58,338 bases of DNA, from the NCBI GenBank assembly GCA_017442185.1, contig JAFSAT010000020.1, forward strand, positions 1 through 58,338, read 5' to 3'. Positions 33,509 through 42,917 of the stretch are shown here, in pieces. The stretch's first letter is position 1, and every line of letters begins with the position of its first letter. The notes under the pieces are model-generated. The model did not search any database and was not told the DNA's origin. It was given only the letters and a program-made list of their open reading frames with translations. This DNA is from Bacteroidaceae bacterium (GTDB taxonomy: Bacteria > Bacteroidota > Bacteroidia > Bacteroidales > Bacteroidaceae). The position numbers and the translations under genes are program-made.

Positions 33509-36229
33509 TTATCCTTCTATTGCAGCCTGTGCAGCAGCAAGTCGTGCGATGGGCACGCGGAAAGGTGAGCAGCTTACGTAGTTAAGACCTGTTCTGTGGC
33601 AGAACTTAACTGACTCGGGCTCGCCGCCGTGTTCGCCGCAAATACCGCATTTGAGGTTTGCGTTTACTGAGCGTCCCTTGTTTGTTGCCATTTCCACAAG
33701 TTGGCCGACACCTGTCTGGTCGAGTACCTGGAACGGGTCGTTCTTCAGAATCTTCTTCTTCAAGTAGATGGGAAGGAATGAGTTTACGTCGTCACGAGAG
33801 TAACCGAAGGTCATCGGTGTGAGGTCGTTTGTTCCGAATGAGAAGAACTCGGCCTGTTGAGCAATCTGGTCGGCTGTGAGGGCTGCGCGAGGAATCTCAA
33901 TCATTGTACCTATCTTGTATTCTACGCTGTCGCCTTCTTCTGCGAAGAGTGCATTGGCTGCCTCTACGATGGCTTTCTTCTGCTCTTCAAACTCGGTGAT
34001 GATACCTACAAGGGGTACCATAATCTCGGGATATACTGAGATTCCTTCTTTCTTAAGCTCGAGTGCTGCACCAAGGATTGCGCGTGTCTGCATCTTGGTA
34101 ATCTCGGGATATGTGTTACCCAAACGGCAACCGCGATGGCCGAGCATGGGGTTGAACTCCTCAAGGGCTTTAACACGACGTTGAACAGATTCTACTGTCT
34201 TGCCCATTGCTTCGGCGAGCATCTGCTGACCTTTTGCCTCGTGGGGTACAAATTCGTGGAGAGGGGGATCGAGAAGACGGACTGTCACGGGCAGGCCTGC
34301 CATTGCGCGGAAGATGCCCACAAAGTCGGCTTTCTGGTAAGGAAGCAGTTTGTCGAGTGCTACCTGACGCTCTTTGAGTGTCTCGGCAAGAATCATCTCG
34401 CGCATTGCTTTAATCTTTTCACCCTCGAAGAACATGTGCTCGGTACGGCAGAGACCGATACCTGTTGCACCGAAGTTGCGTGCTACTTCTGCATCGCGAG
34501 GTGTGTCGGCGTTTGTGCGTACTGCAAGGCGTGCATATTTGTCGCAGATTGTCATAAGTTCTGCAAAGTCGCCGCTGAGCTCGGGAGCTTTTGTCTCTAC
34601 TTTTCCTTCGATAACCTGTCCGGTTGAACCGTTCAATGATATGTAATCGCCCTCGTTCAATACAAGGTTGTCAACTGTTACTGTGCGTTTCTTGTAGTCG
34701 ATGGACAGGGTTCCTGCACCTGATACGCAGCATTTGCCCATACCGCGTGCAACTACGGCTGCGTGTGAAGTCATACCACCACGTGCGGTGAGGATTCCTT
34801 GAGCTGCTGCCATACCTGCAAGGTCTTCGGGTGATGTTTCGATACGTACAAGTACTACTTTCTCGCCATCCTCGGCCCATTTTGCTGCATCCTCGGCAAA
34901 GAATACGATGCGACCGGTTGCTGCACCGGGTGATGCGGGCAGACCGTTTGCTATAACTTTTGCTTTTGCAAGGGCTGCTGTGTCAAATACGGGGTGTAGA
35001 AGCTCGTTCAACTTCTCGGGCTCCATACGGGTAAGTGCGGTCTTGTCGTCGATGATACCGTCGCGATAGAGATCCATTGCTATCTTAACCATGGCTGCAC
35101 CGGTGCGCTTGCCGTTACGTGTTTGCAGGAACCATAGTTTGCCCTCTTGTACGGTGAACTCCATATCCTGCATATCTTTGTAGTGGTCTTCGAGACGTGT
35201 CTGGATTGCGTCCAGCTCTTTGTATATCTCGGGCATAGCCTCTTCCATTGAAGGATACTTGCTTGCACGCTCTTCTTCGCTGATATTCTGAAGAGCTGCC
35301 CAACGTTGTGAACCGATTTTTGTGATTTGTTGAGGTGTGCGGATACCTGCTACTACGTCCTCGCCCTGTGCATTGATAAGGTACTCTCCATTGAAGAGAT
35401 TTTCGCCGGTGGCTGCATCGCGAGAGAAGCATACACCTGTTGCTGATGTCTCGCCCATGTTACCGAATACCATTGCTTGCACTGATACGGCTGTTCCCCA
35501 CTCATCGGGAATTTTCTCCATGCGACGGTAGAGGATGGCGCGCTCGTTGTTCCATGACTCGAACACTGCGCAGATGGCACCCCAAAGTTGCTCGTAAGCG
35601 TCGGTGGGGAAGTCTTTGCCTGTTTGTGCCTTGACTGCTGCCTTGAACTCGGCTACAAGACGTTTGAGAGCGTCTACGCTGAGGTCTTTGTCAAGAACAA
35701 CGCCCTCTTCGTGCTTAACCTTCTCGATTATTGCTTCAAAGGGGTCAATCTCTTCTTTGCTTGTGGGCTTCATGCCAAGTACTACGTCGCCATACATCTG
35801 TACGAAACGACGGTAAGAGTCCCATGCGAACTTGGGGTTGCCTGTTTTTTCGGTAAGACCCTCGACAACTATGTCGTTAAGACCAAGGTTGAGGATGGTG
35901 TCCATCATACCGGGCATTGATGCACGTGCACCCGAACGTACCGATACCAAAAGGGGATTCTTGGGGTCACCGAATGTAGAATTCATCAGCTTCTCTACGT
36001 GTTGTACGGCTGCTGTAACTTCGGCTTTCAAAAGTTCGATAACCTGCTCACGACCAAGTTTGTAATATTCGTTACAAACCTCTGTTGTTATGGTGAATCC
36101 GGGAGGAACGGGGATACCGATAAGGTTCATCTCCGCAAGGTTGGCTCCTTTACCTCCTAACAAATTCCTCATTGTTGCGTTACCCTCGGCGTTTCCATTG
36201 CCAAAGGTGTAGACTCTTTTGTCTGTCAT
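33509..36229 (-). CDS. ppdK: pyruvate, phosphate dikinase
   Basis: A 906-residue enzyme interconverting pyruvate, ATP and Pi with phosphoenolpyruvate, AMP and PPi. The N-terminal ATP-grasp domain begins TFGNGNAEGNATMRNLLGGK. The swivelling phosphohistidine domain carries the His in GGMTSHAAVVARGMGK (about residue 455). The C-terminal PEP/pyruvate barrel shows GIGLCRTEHMFF, IEIPRAALTADQ and the catalytic Cys region NLKCGICGEHGG. All motifs are intact and the length is standard. In anaerobic Bacteroidales it works in glycolysis and gluconeogenesis with PPi. A -7 box TAAATTTG lies at 36330-36337 (minus). Confidence 0.97.
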   Translation of the reverse strand: MTDKRVYTFGNGNAEGNATMRNLLGGKGANLAEMNLIGIPVPPGFTITTEVCNEYYKLGREQVIELLKAEVTAAVQHVEKLMNSTFGDPKNPLLVSVRSGARASMPGMMDTILNLGLNDIVVEGLTEKTGNPKFAWDSYRRFVQMYGDVVLGMKPTSKEEIDPFEAIIEKVKHEEGVVLDKDLSVDALKRLVAEFKAAVKAQTGKDFPTDAYEQLWGAICAVFESWNNERAILYRRMEKIPDEWGTAVSVQAMVFGNMGETSATGVCFSRDAATGENLFNGEYLINAQGEDVVAGIRTPQQITKIGSQRWAALQNISEEERASKYPSMEEAMPEIYKELDAIQTRLEDHYKDMQDMEFTVQEGKLWFLQTRNGKRTGAAMVKIAMDLYRDGIIDDKTALTRMEPEKLNELLHPVFDTAALAKAKVIANGLPASPGAATGRIVFFAEDAAKWAEDGEKVVLVRIETSPEDLAGMAAAQGILTARGGMTSHAAVVARGMGKCCVSGAGTLSIDYKKRTVTVDNLVLNEGDYISLNGSTGQVIEGKVETKAPELSGDFAELMTICDKYARLAVRTNADTPRDAEVARNFGATGIGLCRTEHMFFEGEKIKAMREMILAETLKERQVALDKLLPYQKADFVGIFRAMAGLPVTVRLLDPPLHEFVPHEAKGQQMLAEAMGKTVESVQRRVKALEEFNPMLGHRGCRLGNTYPEITKMQTRAILGAALELKKEGISVYPEIMVPLVGIITEFEEQKKAIVEAANALFAEEGDSVEYKIGTMIEIPRAALTADQIAQQAEFFSFGTNDLTPMTFGYSRDDVNSFLPIYLKKKILKNDPFQVLDQTGVGQLVEMATNKGRSVNANLKCGICGEHGGEPESVKFCHRTGLNYVSCSPFRVPIARLAAAQAAIEG

Positions 36230-36645
36230 AAATCTTTGAGTTTATTATGTTATTGAAAGTTAAAAGTTTGCATAAATGCTTACAATAAAAACATGCTGTT
36301 GTTTGTGAAACTGCCTGTTTCCTAGGACGCAAATTTAAGAAAAAAACTTTGGATTATAAAGCATGTTACAAAAAATATCAGTGCTATTTCTTAAAATATC
36401 GAAGATATTAACTTAAATATGTCGATAATCGGGATTTTAGATGTAAATTTGCAATGGTAAAAAGGTTCCTGTTGATGATTAAAAGCTGTTTTATACTTTT
36501 TTGGGTTTTATAAAAAACAAACGCTATTTCTCAAATGCAGATAAGAAGAGATTTAAAATTGCCTTATATGAAAATATTCAGCGAGGTTTGAATGTGTTTC
36601 TAAACAGGGGGCCGGATATTTTGAATTTATTGAATGGTAAAGAAT
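36230..36645. other. divergent promoter region between ppdK and rlmD
   Basis: A 416-base AT-rich gap. Minus-strand TAAATTTG at 36330-36337 is the likely -7 box for ppdK, with a leader of about 95 bases. Plus-strand TAAATTTG at 36444-36451 could start an rlmD transcript with a long leader. At 36481-36494 AAAAGCTGTTTTAT looks like a degenerate end of the repeat family. No ORF or clear terminator is seen. Confidence 0.4.
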
Positions 36646-38073
36646 ATGGCTAAAAAGAAAAAAACATTACCGCTGCTTGAGCGGATTGAAATAACCGGGG
36701 TGGCTGCCGAGGGAAAAGCGCTTGCACGTGTGGATGACCTTGTTGTTTTTGTTCCATTTGTGGTGCCCGGCGACGTGGTGGATTTGCAGGTGCGTCGAAA
36801 AAAACATAGTTATGCCGAGGCCGAAGCTGTTAAGTTCCACAACTATTCGACAGAGCGTGCCGAGCCTTTCTGTAAGCACTACGGTGTGTGCGGCGGATGC
36901 AAATGGCAGTGTTTGGCCTACGAACATCAATTGAAGTATAAGCAGCAGCAGGTGGTGGATGCACTCACTCGCATAGGCAAGATAGAACTACCCGATGTTA
37001 TGCCTATTTTGGGTTCGGAACAAACCCGGGCTTATCGCAATAAGTTGGAATTTACATTCAGCAACAAAAGGTGGCTCACATGGGAAGAGGTTGAAAAGCA
37101 TATCTCGTATGAACACATGAATGCGCTTGGCTTTCATATTCCCGGAGCATTCGACAAGGTGCTCGACATTGAAGAGTGTGCCTTGATGCCGTCGCTTAAC
37201 AATGAAATTCGTAATGCTATAAGGGAATATGCCGTGCGCGAGGGGATTCCTTTCTTCGATTTGCGCTCGCAAACGGGAGTGCTGCGCAATATGATGCTGC
37301 GCACCTCGACAACGGGCGAGGTGATGCTTCTTATCCAGGCAAAGGTCGAGGATGATGCGCAAATGGCGATGCTGCAAAGAGTGCTGCAATTTGTGGCCGA
37401 TAGCTTCAGACAGATAACCTCGCTCCTTTATGTGATTAACAACAAATGCAACGATACTTTCGGCGACCTTCCAGTACATACTTTCAAGGGTACGGATGTT
37501 ATTTTTGAGGAGATGGAGGGATTGCGTTTTAAAGTGGGGCCGAAATCTTTTTATCAGACTAACAGCCGTCAGGCTTATAATTTATATAAGGTTGCACGTG
37601 AATTTGCTGCACTTACAGGCAATGAGGTTGTATATGACCTTTACACAGGCACAGGAACCATTGCCAACTTTGTGGCACGCAAGGCACGCAAGGTGGTGGG
37701 AATAGAGTATGTCGAGGATGCTGTGATTGATGCACGCGAAAATTCGCGTCTCAACGGACTCGATAATCTGATTTTCTTTGCCGGAGACATGAAGGATATT
37801 CTCACACGCGACTTTATCGAGGAGCACGGAAGGCCCGATGTGATAATCACCGACCCCCCGCGTGCGGGAATGCACAACGACGTTATTGATACGATTCTTT
37901 TTGCTGCTCCGCGTCGCATTGTCTATGTGAGCTGTAACCCGGCGACACAGGCACGCGACCTTGCTATGCTCGACAAGGATTATCGTGTGGCGGCTGTGCA
38001 GCCAGTGGATATGTTCCCCCATACGCATCACGTCGAGAATGTGGTGTTGCTTGAGAGAAGGGATAACGACTGA
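36646..38073 (+). CDS. rlmD: 23S rRNA (uracil1939-C5)-methyltransferase, RlmD/RumA family
   Basis: A 475-residue RNA m5U methyltransferase. The N-terminal TRAM domain covers about 10-65. The iron-sulfur cysteines C76, C82 and C85 are in CKHYGVCGGC. The SAM-binding motif VYDLYTGTGTIANF follows. The catalytic nucleophile is C430 in SCNPAT, and DPPRAGM is the conserved acidic loop. ATG 36646 gives MAKKKKTLPLLERIE like homologues. An ATG four codons upstream (36634) is equally open. The exact target uridine (1939 or 747) is inferred from the family. Confidence 0.92.
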   Translation: MAKKKKTLPLLERIEITGVAAEGKALARVDDLVVFVPFVVPGDVVDLQVRRKKHSYAEAEAVKFHNYSTERAEPFCKHYGVCGGCKWQCLAYEHQLKYKQQQVVDALTRIGKIELPDVMPILGSEQTRAYRNKLEFTFSNKRWLTWEEVEKHISYEHMNALGFHIPGAFDKVLDIEECALMPSLNNEIRNAIREYAVREGIPFFDLRSQTGVLRNMMLRTSTTGEVMLLIQAKVEDDAQMAMLQRVLQFVADSFRQITSLLYVINNKCNDTFGDLPVHTFKGTDVIFEEMEGLRFKVGPKSFYQTNSRQAYNLYKVAREFAALTGNEVVYDLYTGTGTIANFVARKARKVVGIEYVEDAVIDARENSRLNGLDNLIFFAGDMKDILTRDFIEEHGRPDVIITDPPRAGMHNDVIDTILFAAPRRIVYVSCNPATQARDLAMLDKDYRVAAVQPVDMFPHTHHVENVVLLERRDND

Positions 38074-38074
38074 C

Positions 38075-38094
38075 AATAAATTTAAACAGCTTCT
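38075..38094. repeat. solo repeat end between rlmD and the pseudouridine synthase gene
   Basis: AATAAATTTAAACAGCTTCT matches the right end of the 30290-30433 element almost base for base. It starts two bases after the rlmD stop and ends six bases before the next start codon, so it occupies the ribosome-binding region of that gene. Confidence 0.65.
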
Positions 38095-38100
38095 TGAAAT

Positions 38101-38988
38101 ATGCGAAAAAAAATAAGCAATATGCTCACTTTCAAAGTGACAGAACCCATGCAGCTGCTTCCATTCATAATGCTTAAAATGTACGGAATCAGCCGTAACA
38201 GAGCCAAGGCTCTGATTACAAACAGAGTGGTTCTTGTAGATAATAAGATTACTACCTATCCGCTGACGGAATTGCATCCCGGAGAGACGGTGCAGATTGA
38301 CCGCAGCAAACACAAGATGTCGTTTCACAGTAACGACCTTGATATTGTATATGAGGATGCTTATCTGCTTGTTATTGACAAGCGTCCGGGATTGCTCTCG
38401 ATGAGTAATAATACACGCCAAGAGACTGTGCAGACGGTGCTGAATCGCTATTTGGAGAAAGGTGGCGGGCGTTGTACTTCGCATGTGGTGCATCGTCTCG
38501 ACCGCGATACGTCGGGACTTATGCTATATGCAAAGGATGTGCAGACACAGCAGTCTTTTGTAAAGGGGTGGCAGGAGCTTGTTGCCGACCGACGATATGT
38601 GGCTCTTGTGTCGGGTGAGGTTGAACAGGATGATGGAACCATACGTTCGTGGCTTACCGAGGATAAGCATTTTGTGACACACTCGAGTCCGGTTGACAAT
38701 GGCGGAAAATATGCTGTCACACATTTCAGAGTGTTGCGCCGAGGTGGCGGATATTCGTTGCTTGAACTTGAGCTTGAGACGGGGCGTAAGAATCAGATAC
38801 GTGTGCACATGGCCGGAATGGGGCATCCTGTGGTTGGCGATCGCAAATATGGCAGCAATGATGATAGTATGCGTCGTTTGGGATTACATGCTTATATACT
38901 CTGTTTCCGCCATCCGGTTACGGGTAAGGTGCTGCGTTTCGAGACTGTGATTCCGCAACCTTTTGAAAGGTGTCTCAATGGCGAATAA
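38101..38988 (+). CDS. RluA-family pseudouridine synthase
   Basis: A 295-residue enzyme. The N-terminal S4-like RNA-binding segment (MYGISRNRAKALITNRVVLVD, about 27-50) precedes the catalytic core. HRLDRDTSG carries catalytic D134. The later GRKNQIRVHMAGMGHPVVGDRKYG is the second family motif. It would isomerise uridine in rRNA or tRNA; the exact site cannot be told from sequence. It follows rlmD by 27 bases, so RNA modification genes are grouped. Its end overlaps the next gene by 11 bases. Confidence 0.92.
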   Translation: MRKKISNMLTFKVTEPMQLLPFIMLKMYGISRNRAKALITNRVVLVDNKITTYPLTELHPGETVQIDRSKHKMSFHSNDLDIVYEDAYLLVIDKRPGLLSMSNNTRQETVQTVLNRYLEKGGGRCTSHVVHRLDRDTSGLMLYAKDVQTQQSFVKGWQELVADRRYVALVSGEVEQDDGTIRSWLTEDKHFVTHSSPVDNGGKYAVTHFRVLRRGGGYSLLELELETGRKNQIRVHMAGMGHPVVGDRKYGSNDDSMRRLGLHAYILCFRHPVTGKVLRFETVIPQPFERCLNGE

Positions 38989-39511
38989 AATTATCTTAGG
39001 AGCGTTGTTTGCTATGTTGTTGCTGTTGCCATGCTCGGCATCGGCTCAGTTTTATCGCAGTAAAGCAACAACTGCCGATATAATACGGCGCGGAATTGTT
39101 ATGCCGTCATCAGCCGAATCAAAAACAGTGAAGGGGCGCGACGTTGCCGATAGCGGTAAAAAGAGTGCAAAAAAATCAAAAAAAGCATCCGCAAAAAAGA
39201 GCGGCGCAAAGGCAAAAAGCAAAGCTAAGCCCAAGAGTGCAGCCAAGGTGAAATACGAGGTAAAGAGATATAAACTTGGCGATAGGGTGATAATGCAGGG
39301 CGATTCGGGGACAGATGTAAAGACGCTTGCCGGTATCCTTGTGAAAAAACTATATCTCGACGAGAATGATATTATATATGCTGCGGATGGCACCGTACTC
39401 TATGATGGTGAGATATTGAGGGCTTTGCGTACATTTCAAAAAGTGTCGGGAATATATAGCGATGGTATTGTGGGGTCGACAACAGTAAAGGCACTTCGCA
39501 AACGCAAGTGA
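38978..39511 (+). CDS. secreted peptidoglycan-binding protein with Lys/Ala-rich linker
   Basis: A 177-residue protein from ATG 38978, with GAAAGG as a possible ribosome site. The signal peptide MANKIILGALFAMLLLLPC ends in SASAQ. Residues about 60-90 are an extremely basic Lys/Ala/Ser linker (KKSAKKSKKASAKK and following). The C-terminal 80 residues form a PG_binding_1-like domain: GDRVIMQGDSGTDVKTLAGIL, then ILRALRTFQKVSGIYSDGIVGSTTVKAL. It probably sits in the periplasm bound to peptidoglycan. No catalytic domain is present. It is coupled to the pseudouridine synthase gene by an 11-base overlap and ends before a terminator. Confidence 0.82.
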   Translation: MANKIILGALFAMLLLLPCSASAQFYRSKATTADIIRRGIVMPSSAESKTVKGRDVADSGKKSAKKSKKASAKKSGAKAKSKAKPKSAAKVKYEVKRYKLGDRVIMQGDSGTDVKTLAGILVKKLYLDENDIIYAADGTVLYDGEILRALRTFQKVSGIYSDGIVGSTTVKALRKRK

Positions 39512-39519
39512 TAGAGGAT

Positions 39520-39562
39520 TCAGGCTGCGCAAGGATAGCATAAAAATCCTTGCGCAGCCTGA
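39520..39562. terminator. terminator between the peptidoglycan-binding gene and the efflux ATPase gene
   Basis: A 17-bp perfect inverted repeat, TCAGGCTGCGCAAGGAT (39520-39536) with its complement at 39546-39562, and a 9-base loop. It separates convergent genes. Confidence 0.75.
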
Positions 39563-39575
39563 GATTATTGCGTGA

Positions 39576-40250
39576 CTACATTTCAATTTCAGATACAATC
39601 TCACCGTCGAAGAGATTCACTATACGTTCGGCATAATTTGCGTCGTGCTGTGAGTGTGTCACCATTATGATGGTTGTACCCTCTTTATGCAGTTCTCTGA
39701 GAAGCTCCATAACCTCGGCTCCGTGTTTGGAGTCGAGATTACCGGTTGGTTCGTCGGCCAATATTATGGCCGGGTGTGATATTACCGCACGGGCAATGGC
39801 CACACGCTGTTGCTGTCCGCCCGATAGCTGCGCCGGAAAATGTTTGGCGCGATGTGTCATTGCAACACGTTCAATAACATTGGCTGTCTTTTGGCGGCGC
39901 TCCTTTTTGGGATAGTTCATATAGAGCAAAGGCAGCTCCACATTCTCTGTCACATTAAGTTCGTCGATAAGGTTGAAACTCTGAAAGATAAAGCCCAACA
40001 GACCTTTTCTGATGTCGGTGCGTGTATCTTCGTCGATGCTGCTTATATCTTTTCCGTCTAACAGATATGTTCCCTCTGTTGGAGTGTCGAGCAGTCCGAG
40101 GATATTCAGCAGTGTGGACTTTCCGCATCCGCTGGGGCCCATGATGGCTACAAATTCTCCTTTTTTTATTTCGAGGTTTACATTTTGCAGTGCCCATGTT
40201 TCAACCTCTTCGGTTTTAAAGATTTTCTTGATATTTTTGAGTGTAATCAT
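39576..40250 (-). CDS. ABC transporter ATPase, LolD/MacB type
   Basis: A 224-residue nucleotide-binding protein. Walker A is GPSGCGKST (38-46), the signature [14 protein letters not shown] is at about 142, Walker B ends [12 protein letters not shown], and the H-loop is MVTHSQHDA. The insert and overall length match the LolD/MacB class that partners FtsX-type permeases. It is the last gene of the tolC-hlyD-permease-ATPase operon, about 106 bases after the permease. It would power tripartite extrusion of a compound or peptide. Confidence 0.93.
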   Translation of the reverse strand: MITLKNIKKIFKTEEVETWALQNVNLEIKKGEFVAIMGPSGCGKSTLLNILGLLDTPTEGTYLLDGKDISSIDEDTRTDIRKGLLGFIFQSFNLIDELNVTENVELPLLYMNYPKKERRQKTANVIERVAMTHRAKHFPAQLSGGQQQRVAIARAVISHPAIILADEPTGNLDSKHGAEVMELLRELHKEGTTIIMVTHSQHDANYAERIVNLFDGEIVSEIEM

Positions 40251-40356
40251 AACTTTTTTCGTTTTTTATTGTTATTTGAATTTTTGCTCCGTGAAAAATG
40301 ACGATATATATTTAACGGTTTCTTTGTGTGAGATTCTTTTATGGCTCGGTTTATGT

Positions 40357-42843
40357 TTACTCTTTTTTTATTATATCGGCCGCTTTAATTCTACTTATTT
40401 TATATATTTTGTGGCCTATGGTGGCAAGGGTTACAAATGTCACAATGAATGTGGACAATAGAAAGGAGATTATTGTAAATGTCCAATGCTCCGACTCAAA
40501 GTCGAAACTGTATTGATTCAGTATTGCAACTATTGCCGCTTCGATGATGAATACAAATGTAGCAGCGATAAGCAGCAGACGTATATAGTATTTACCAAAC
40601 AGGTGCATTATGTCGCGTCTTTTAGCTCCGTGAATCTTGCGTAGCGCAACCTCTTTCTCTCGTGCACGGCTTTCGAGTGAGATATTTGAATAGAGGCTTG
40701 AAACAATGCAGAGTATCGACACGAACACAAGCAGAAAGCCGAGGTTGCTAAACATTTCCATGAGTTTCATCGTATCAAACCACGCTTCGTAGAGACTGTT
40801 TATCATAATGTCGTTCATGTCGAATGGCTGCGCCTCTTTGTATAGAGCAATGATGCTCTCTTTGCCTTTCTCTGTTTTTCCTTTTTTGGGGAATATTATG
40901 TATTGTGGCTTTATGTGGAATGTGGTTATTCCTCCGGATAGGTTTGTGTTCATTGGGTTGGCTTTGTTGTCTACTATCCAAAGAACGGGAGCATAATTGC
41001 GGCGGGAATGAGAATGGTAGTAGGGCAGAGGCTTGGTGTATCCTATGAGTGTGTAGCTACGGTTATTATAGATGTTTGTGGTACGAATGTCTGAAGTGGG
41101 GGAGAGCTTCCATTTATCGCGCAGGCGTTTGACATCCTCGGTGGGCACGTATACTGCCGTGATGCGTGCCATTTGCTGTTCGTCGGTGGGGCTGAACGGC
41201 GTAATCTCAATATCGAGCCTGTCGAATATCTCTTCGTCGGAAATTGTGAAAAAATAGTTGTGCTCGGTCACTGTGCCATTTTCATCTTTATACTCTATGG
41301 TGCGTGGCACAAGATTGGTGTCTACAATTGTTGACTTGCAACTTACGTCGAATAAATTGCTTATATGTTCAATCTCTTCGGTTTGTATCAGTCTGTTGTA
41401 AAAGTCGGGGATTTTGCCATCCATTAAACCTTTGTCGAGAATAAGGGCACGACGATAGGGGGATAGATTTTCCGGTAATCTGTCTGATTGCTGTATGACG
41501 GTATCGTATATAAGATAGAAGAGACCGAGCATTGCAAGAATAAGTATCATGCTCACTGCAAGTTGAACGCTCAGTATAAGACTTTGTCCCACAGTGCGCG
41601 GATGTCCGCTGCGTCCTATGCGCATTCCCACCGGCACGCGCAGTTGCTTGTAAACTATTATAGTGGCGGCGAGCATTGTAATGGATAGAGTGATTAATAT
41701 AATCCATATTTGAAGGTTGTAGATTGCATCGATGTTTATGGCGAGCTTTTGGTGTATGTTACTCATTATGGGTAGTGCATAATCGGCCAAAAATGCTGTT
41801 ATGCAGAATGAGATAACTGTTGCTGATATGAAGATTATGATAATTTCCATAATCAACAGCGTCACAAGCTGACGGGGGTGTGCGCCCATAGTGCGGCGTA
41901 GTGCAAGCTCGCGCGAACGAAGCGAGAATAGTTGCACCTGCATTTTAAAATATCCGGTTATTGCAATGAGCAACACGCTGCATCCTAAGAATAGAATGGC
42001 TGTTATAAATGTAACGAAGAGAATGCCCTCGTCGCTCCAGTCAAAGTCGTTTATAGTGTAGGTGAAGTAGTATTCGGGCATTGCTCGTGTAAGCTCTTTT
42101 TGTAATTGTTGAGGGGTTGTTCCCCGGGCAAGTTCTATACTCAATCTATAAAAACGGAAATTGTGGCTTGGCAGGCTGTCGACATAAAAAACCGTACCCA
42201 TATACAAGTCTCCTAAACGTTCCGAGGTTTTTACAACGTCGCGGATGGTTTGTGGGTTGCCATTCTGGGGATTATATACTATGCAGCCGCGTGGGTCGGC
42301 TCCTTTTCCATAGATTTTATCGCGAACATCGTCGCTGATGAGAATGTCACCTTGGCGAAGCTCGGGGATTCTCTCTGAGGTTATTGCGGAATAATATCTG
42401 TAATAGTGAAAATGGCGTGGCGAGCATCGTGCGATATATGTTTGCAATGTTTTTTTGTTGCCGTTTTCTGCTTCGTATCTGACGTCGCATTTCATTTGAT
42501 AAGACATGAATAGAACCTCGCGCATGGATGGCAGGTGATGTGAGTAGAGACGTTTTACAAAATTTGCGTCCAACGTCTCCTCGCCTGCGTGTTGTATGTC
42601 TGCAAAATTATCATCCAATGTCTTTCGATTCTTATATTGCTCTTCGGTCATTTTATATACATTTACACTTGCTGTGCCTCTGTCTATCTCTTGAAAATAG
42701 ATGTCGGCAATTACGCTTTTCATGGCTTGCAGGGTTATTGCAAAGCACACTGTGCCCACTGCGATGCTCAGTATCGAGATTATATTCTGTGTTTTATATT
42801 TTATGAGGTTTCGCCAAGCGATTTTTAAATAGTGTATCAACAT
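40357..42843 (-). CDS. ABC transporter permease, tandem MacB/FtsX type
   Basis: An 828-residue membrane protein with two FtsX-like modules. The first has an N-terminal helix (NIISILSIAVGTVCFAITLQ), a large periplasmic MacB_PCD-like region, then three helices around 280-400. The second starts near 425 (LILSVQLAVSMILILAMLGL), has another periplasmic region, and ends with three helices near 715-810. SLRSRELALRRTMGA and SRAREKEVALRKIHGA are the paired coupling motifs that contact the ATPase. This doubled form is common in Bacteroidota efflux systems. It works with the HlyD and TolC proteins encoded upstream. Confidence 0.9.
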   Translation of the reverse strand: MLIHYLKIAWRNLIKYKTQNIISILSIAVGTVCFAITLQAMKSVIADIYFQEIDRGTASVNVYKMTEEQYKNRKTLDDNFADIQHAGEETLDANFVKRLYSHHLPSMREVLFMSYQMKCDVRYEAENGNKKTLQTYIARCSPRHFHYYRYYSAITSERIPELRQGDILISDDVRDKIYGKGADPRGCIVYNPQNGNPQTIRDVVKTSERLGDLYMGTVFYVDSLPSHNFRFYRLSIELARGTTPQQLQKELTRAMPEYYFTYTINDFDWSDEGILFVTFITAILFLGCSVLLIAITGYFKMQVQLFSLRSRELALRRTMGAHPRQLVTLLIMEIIIIFISATVISFCITAFLADYALPIMSNIHQKLAINIDAIYNLQIWIILITLSITMLAATIIVYKQLRVPVGMRIGRSGHPRTVGQSLILSVQLAVSMILILAMLGLFYLIYDTVIQQSDRLPENLSPYRRALILDKGLMDGKIPDFYNRLIQTEEIEHISNLFDVSCKSTIVDTNLVPRTIEYKDENGTVTEHNYFFTISDEEIFDRLDIEITPFSPTDEQQMARITAVYVPTEDVKRLRDKWKLSPTSDIRTTNIYNNRSYTLIGYTKPLPYYHSHSRRNYAPVLWIVDNKANPMNTNLSGGITTFHIKPQYIIFPKKGKTEKGKESIIALYKEAQPFDMNDIMINSLYEAWFDTMKLMEMFSNLGFLLVFVSILCIVSSLYSNISLESRAREKEVALRKIHGAKRRDIMHLFGKYYIRLLLIAATFVFIIEAAIVAILNQYSFDFESEHWTFTIISFLLSTFIVTFVTLATIGHKIYKISRIKAADIIKKE

Positions 42844-42917
42844 GATGGGTCTTGTTTCTTGTGTTTATTATTTAACGGTTATTTTTGATATATATTTGAT
42901 TGTTGTGTTCATGGACA

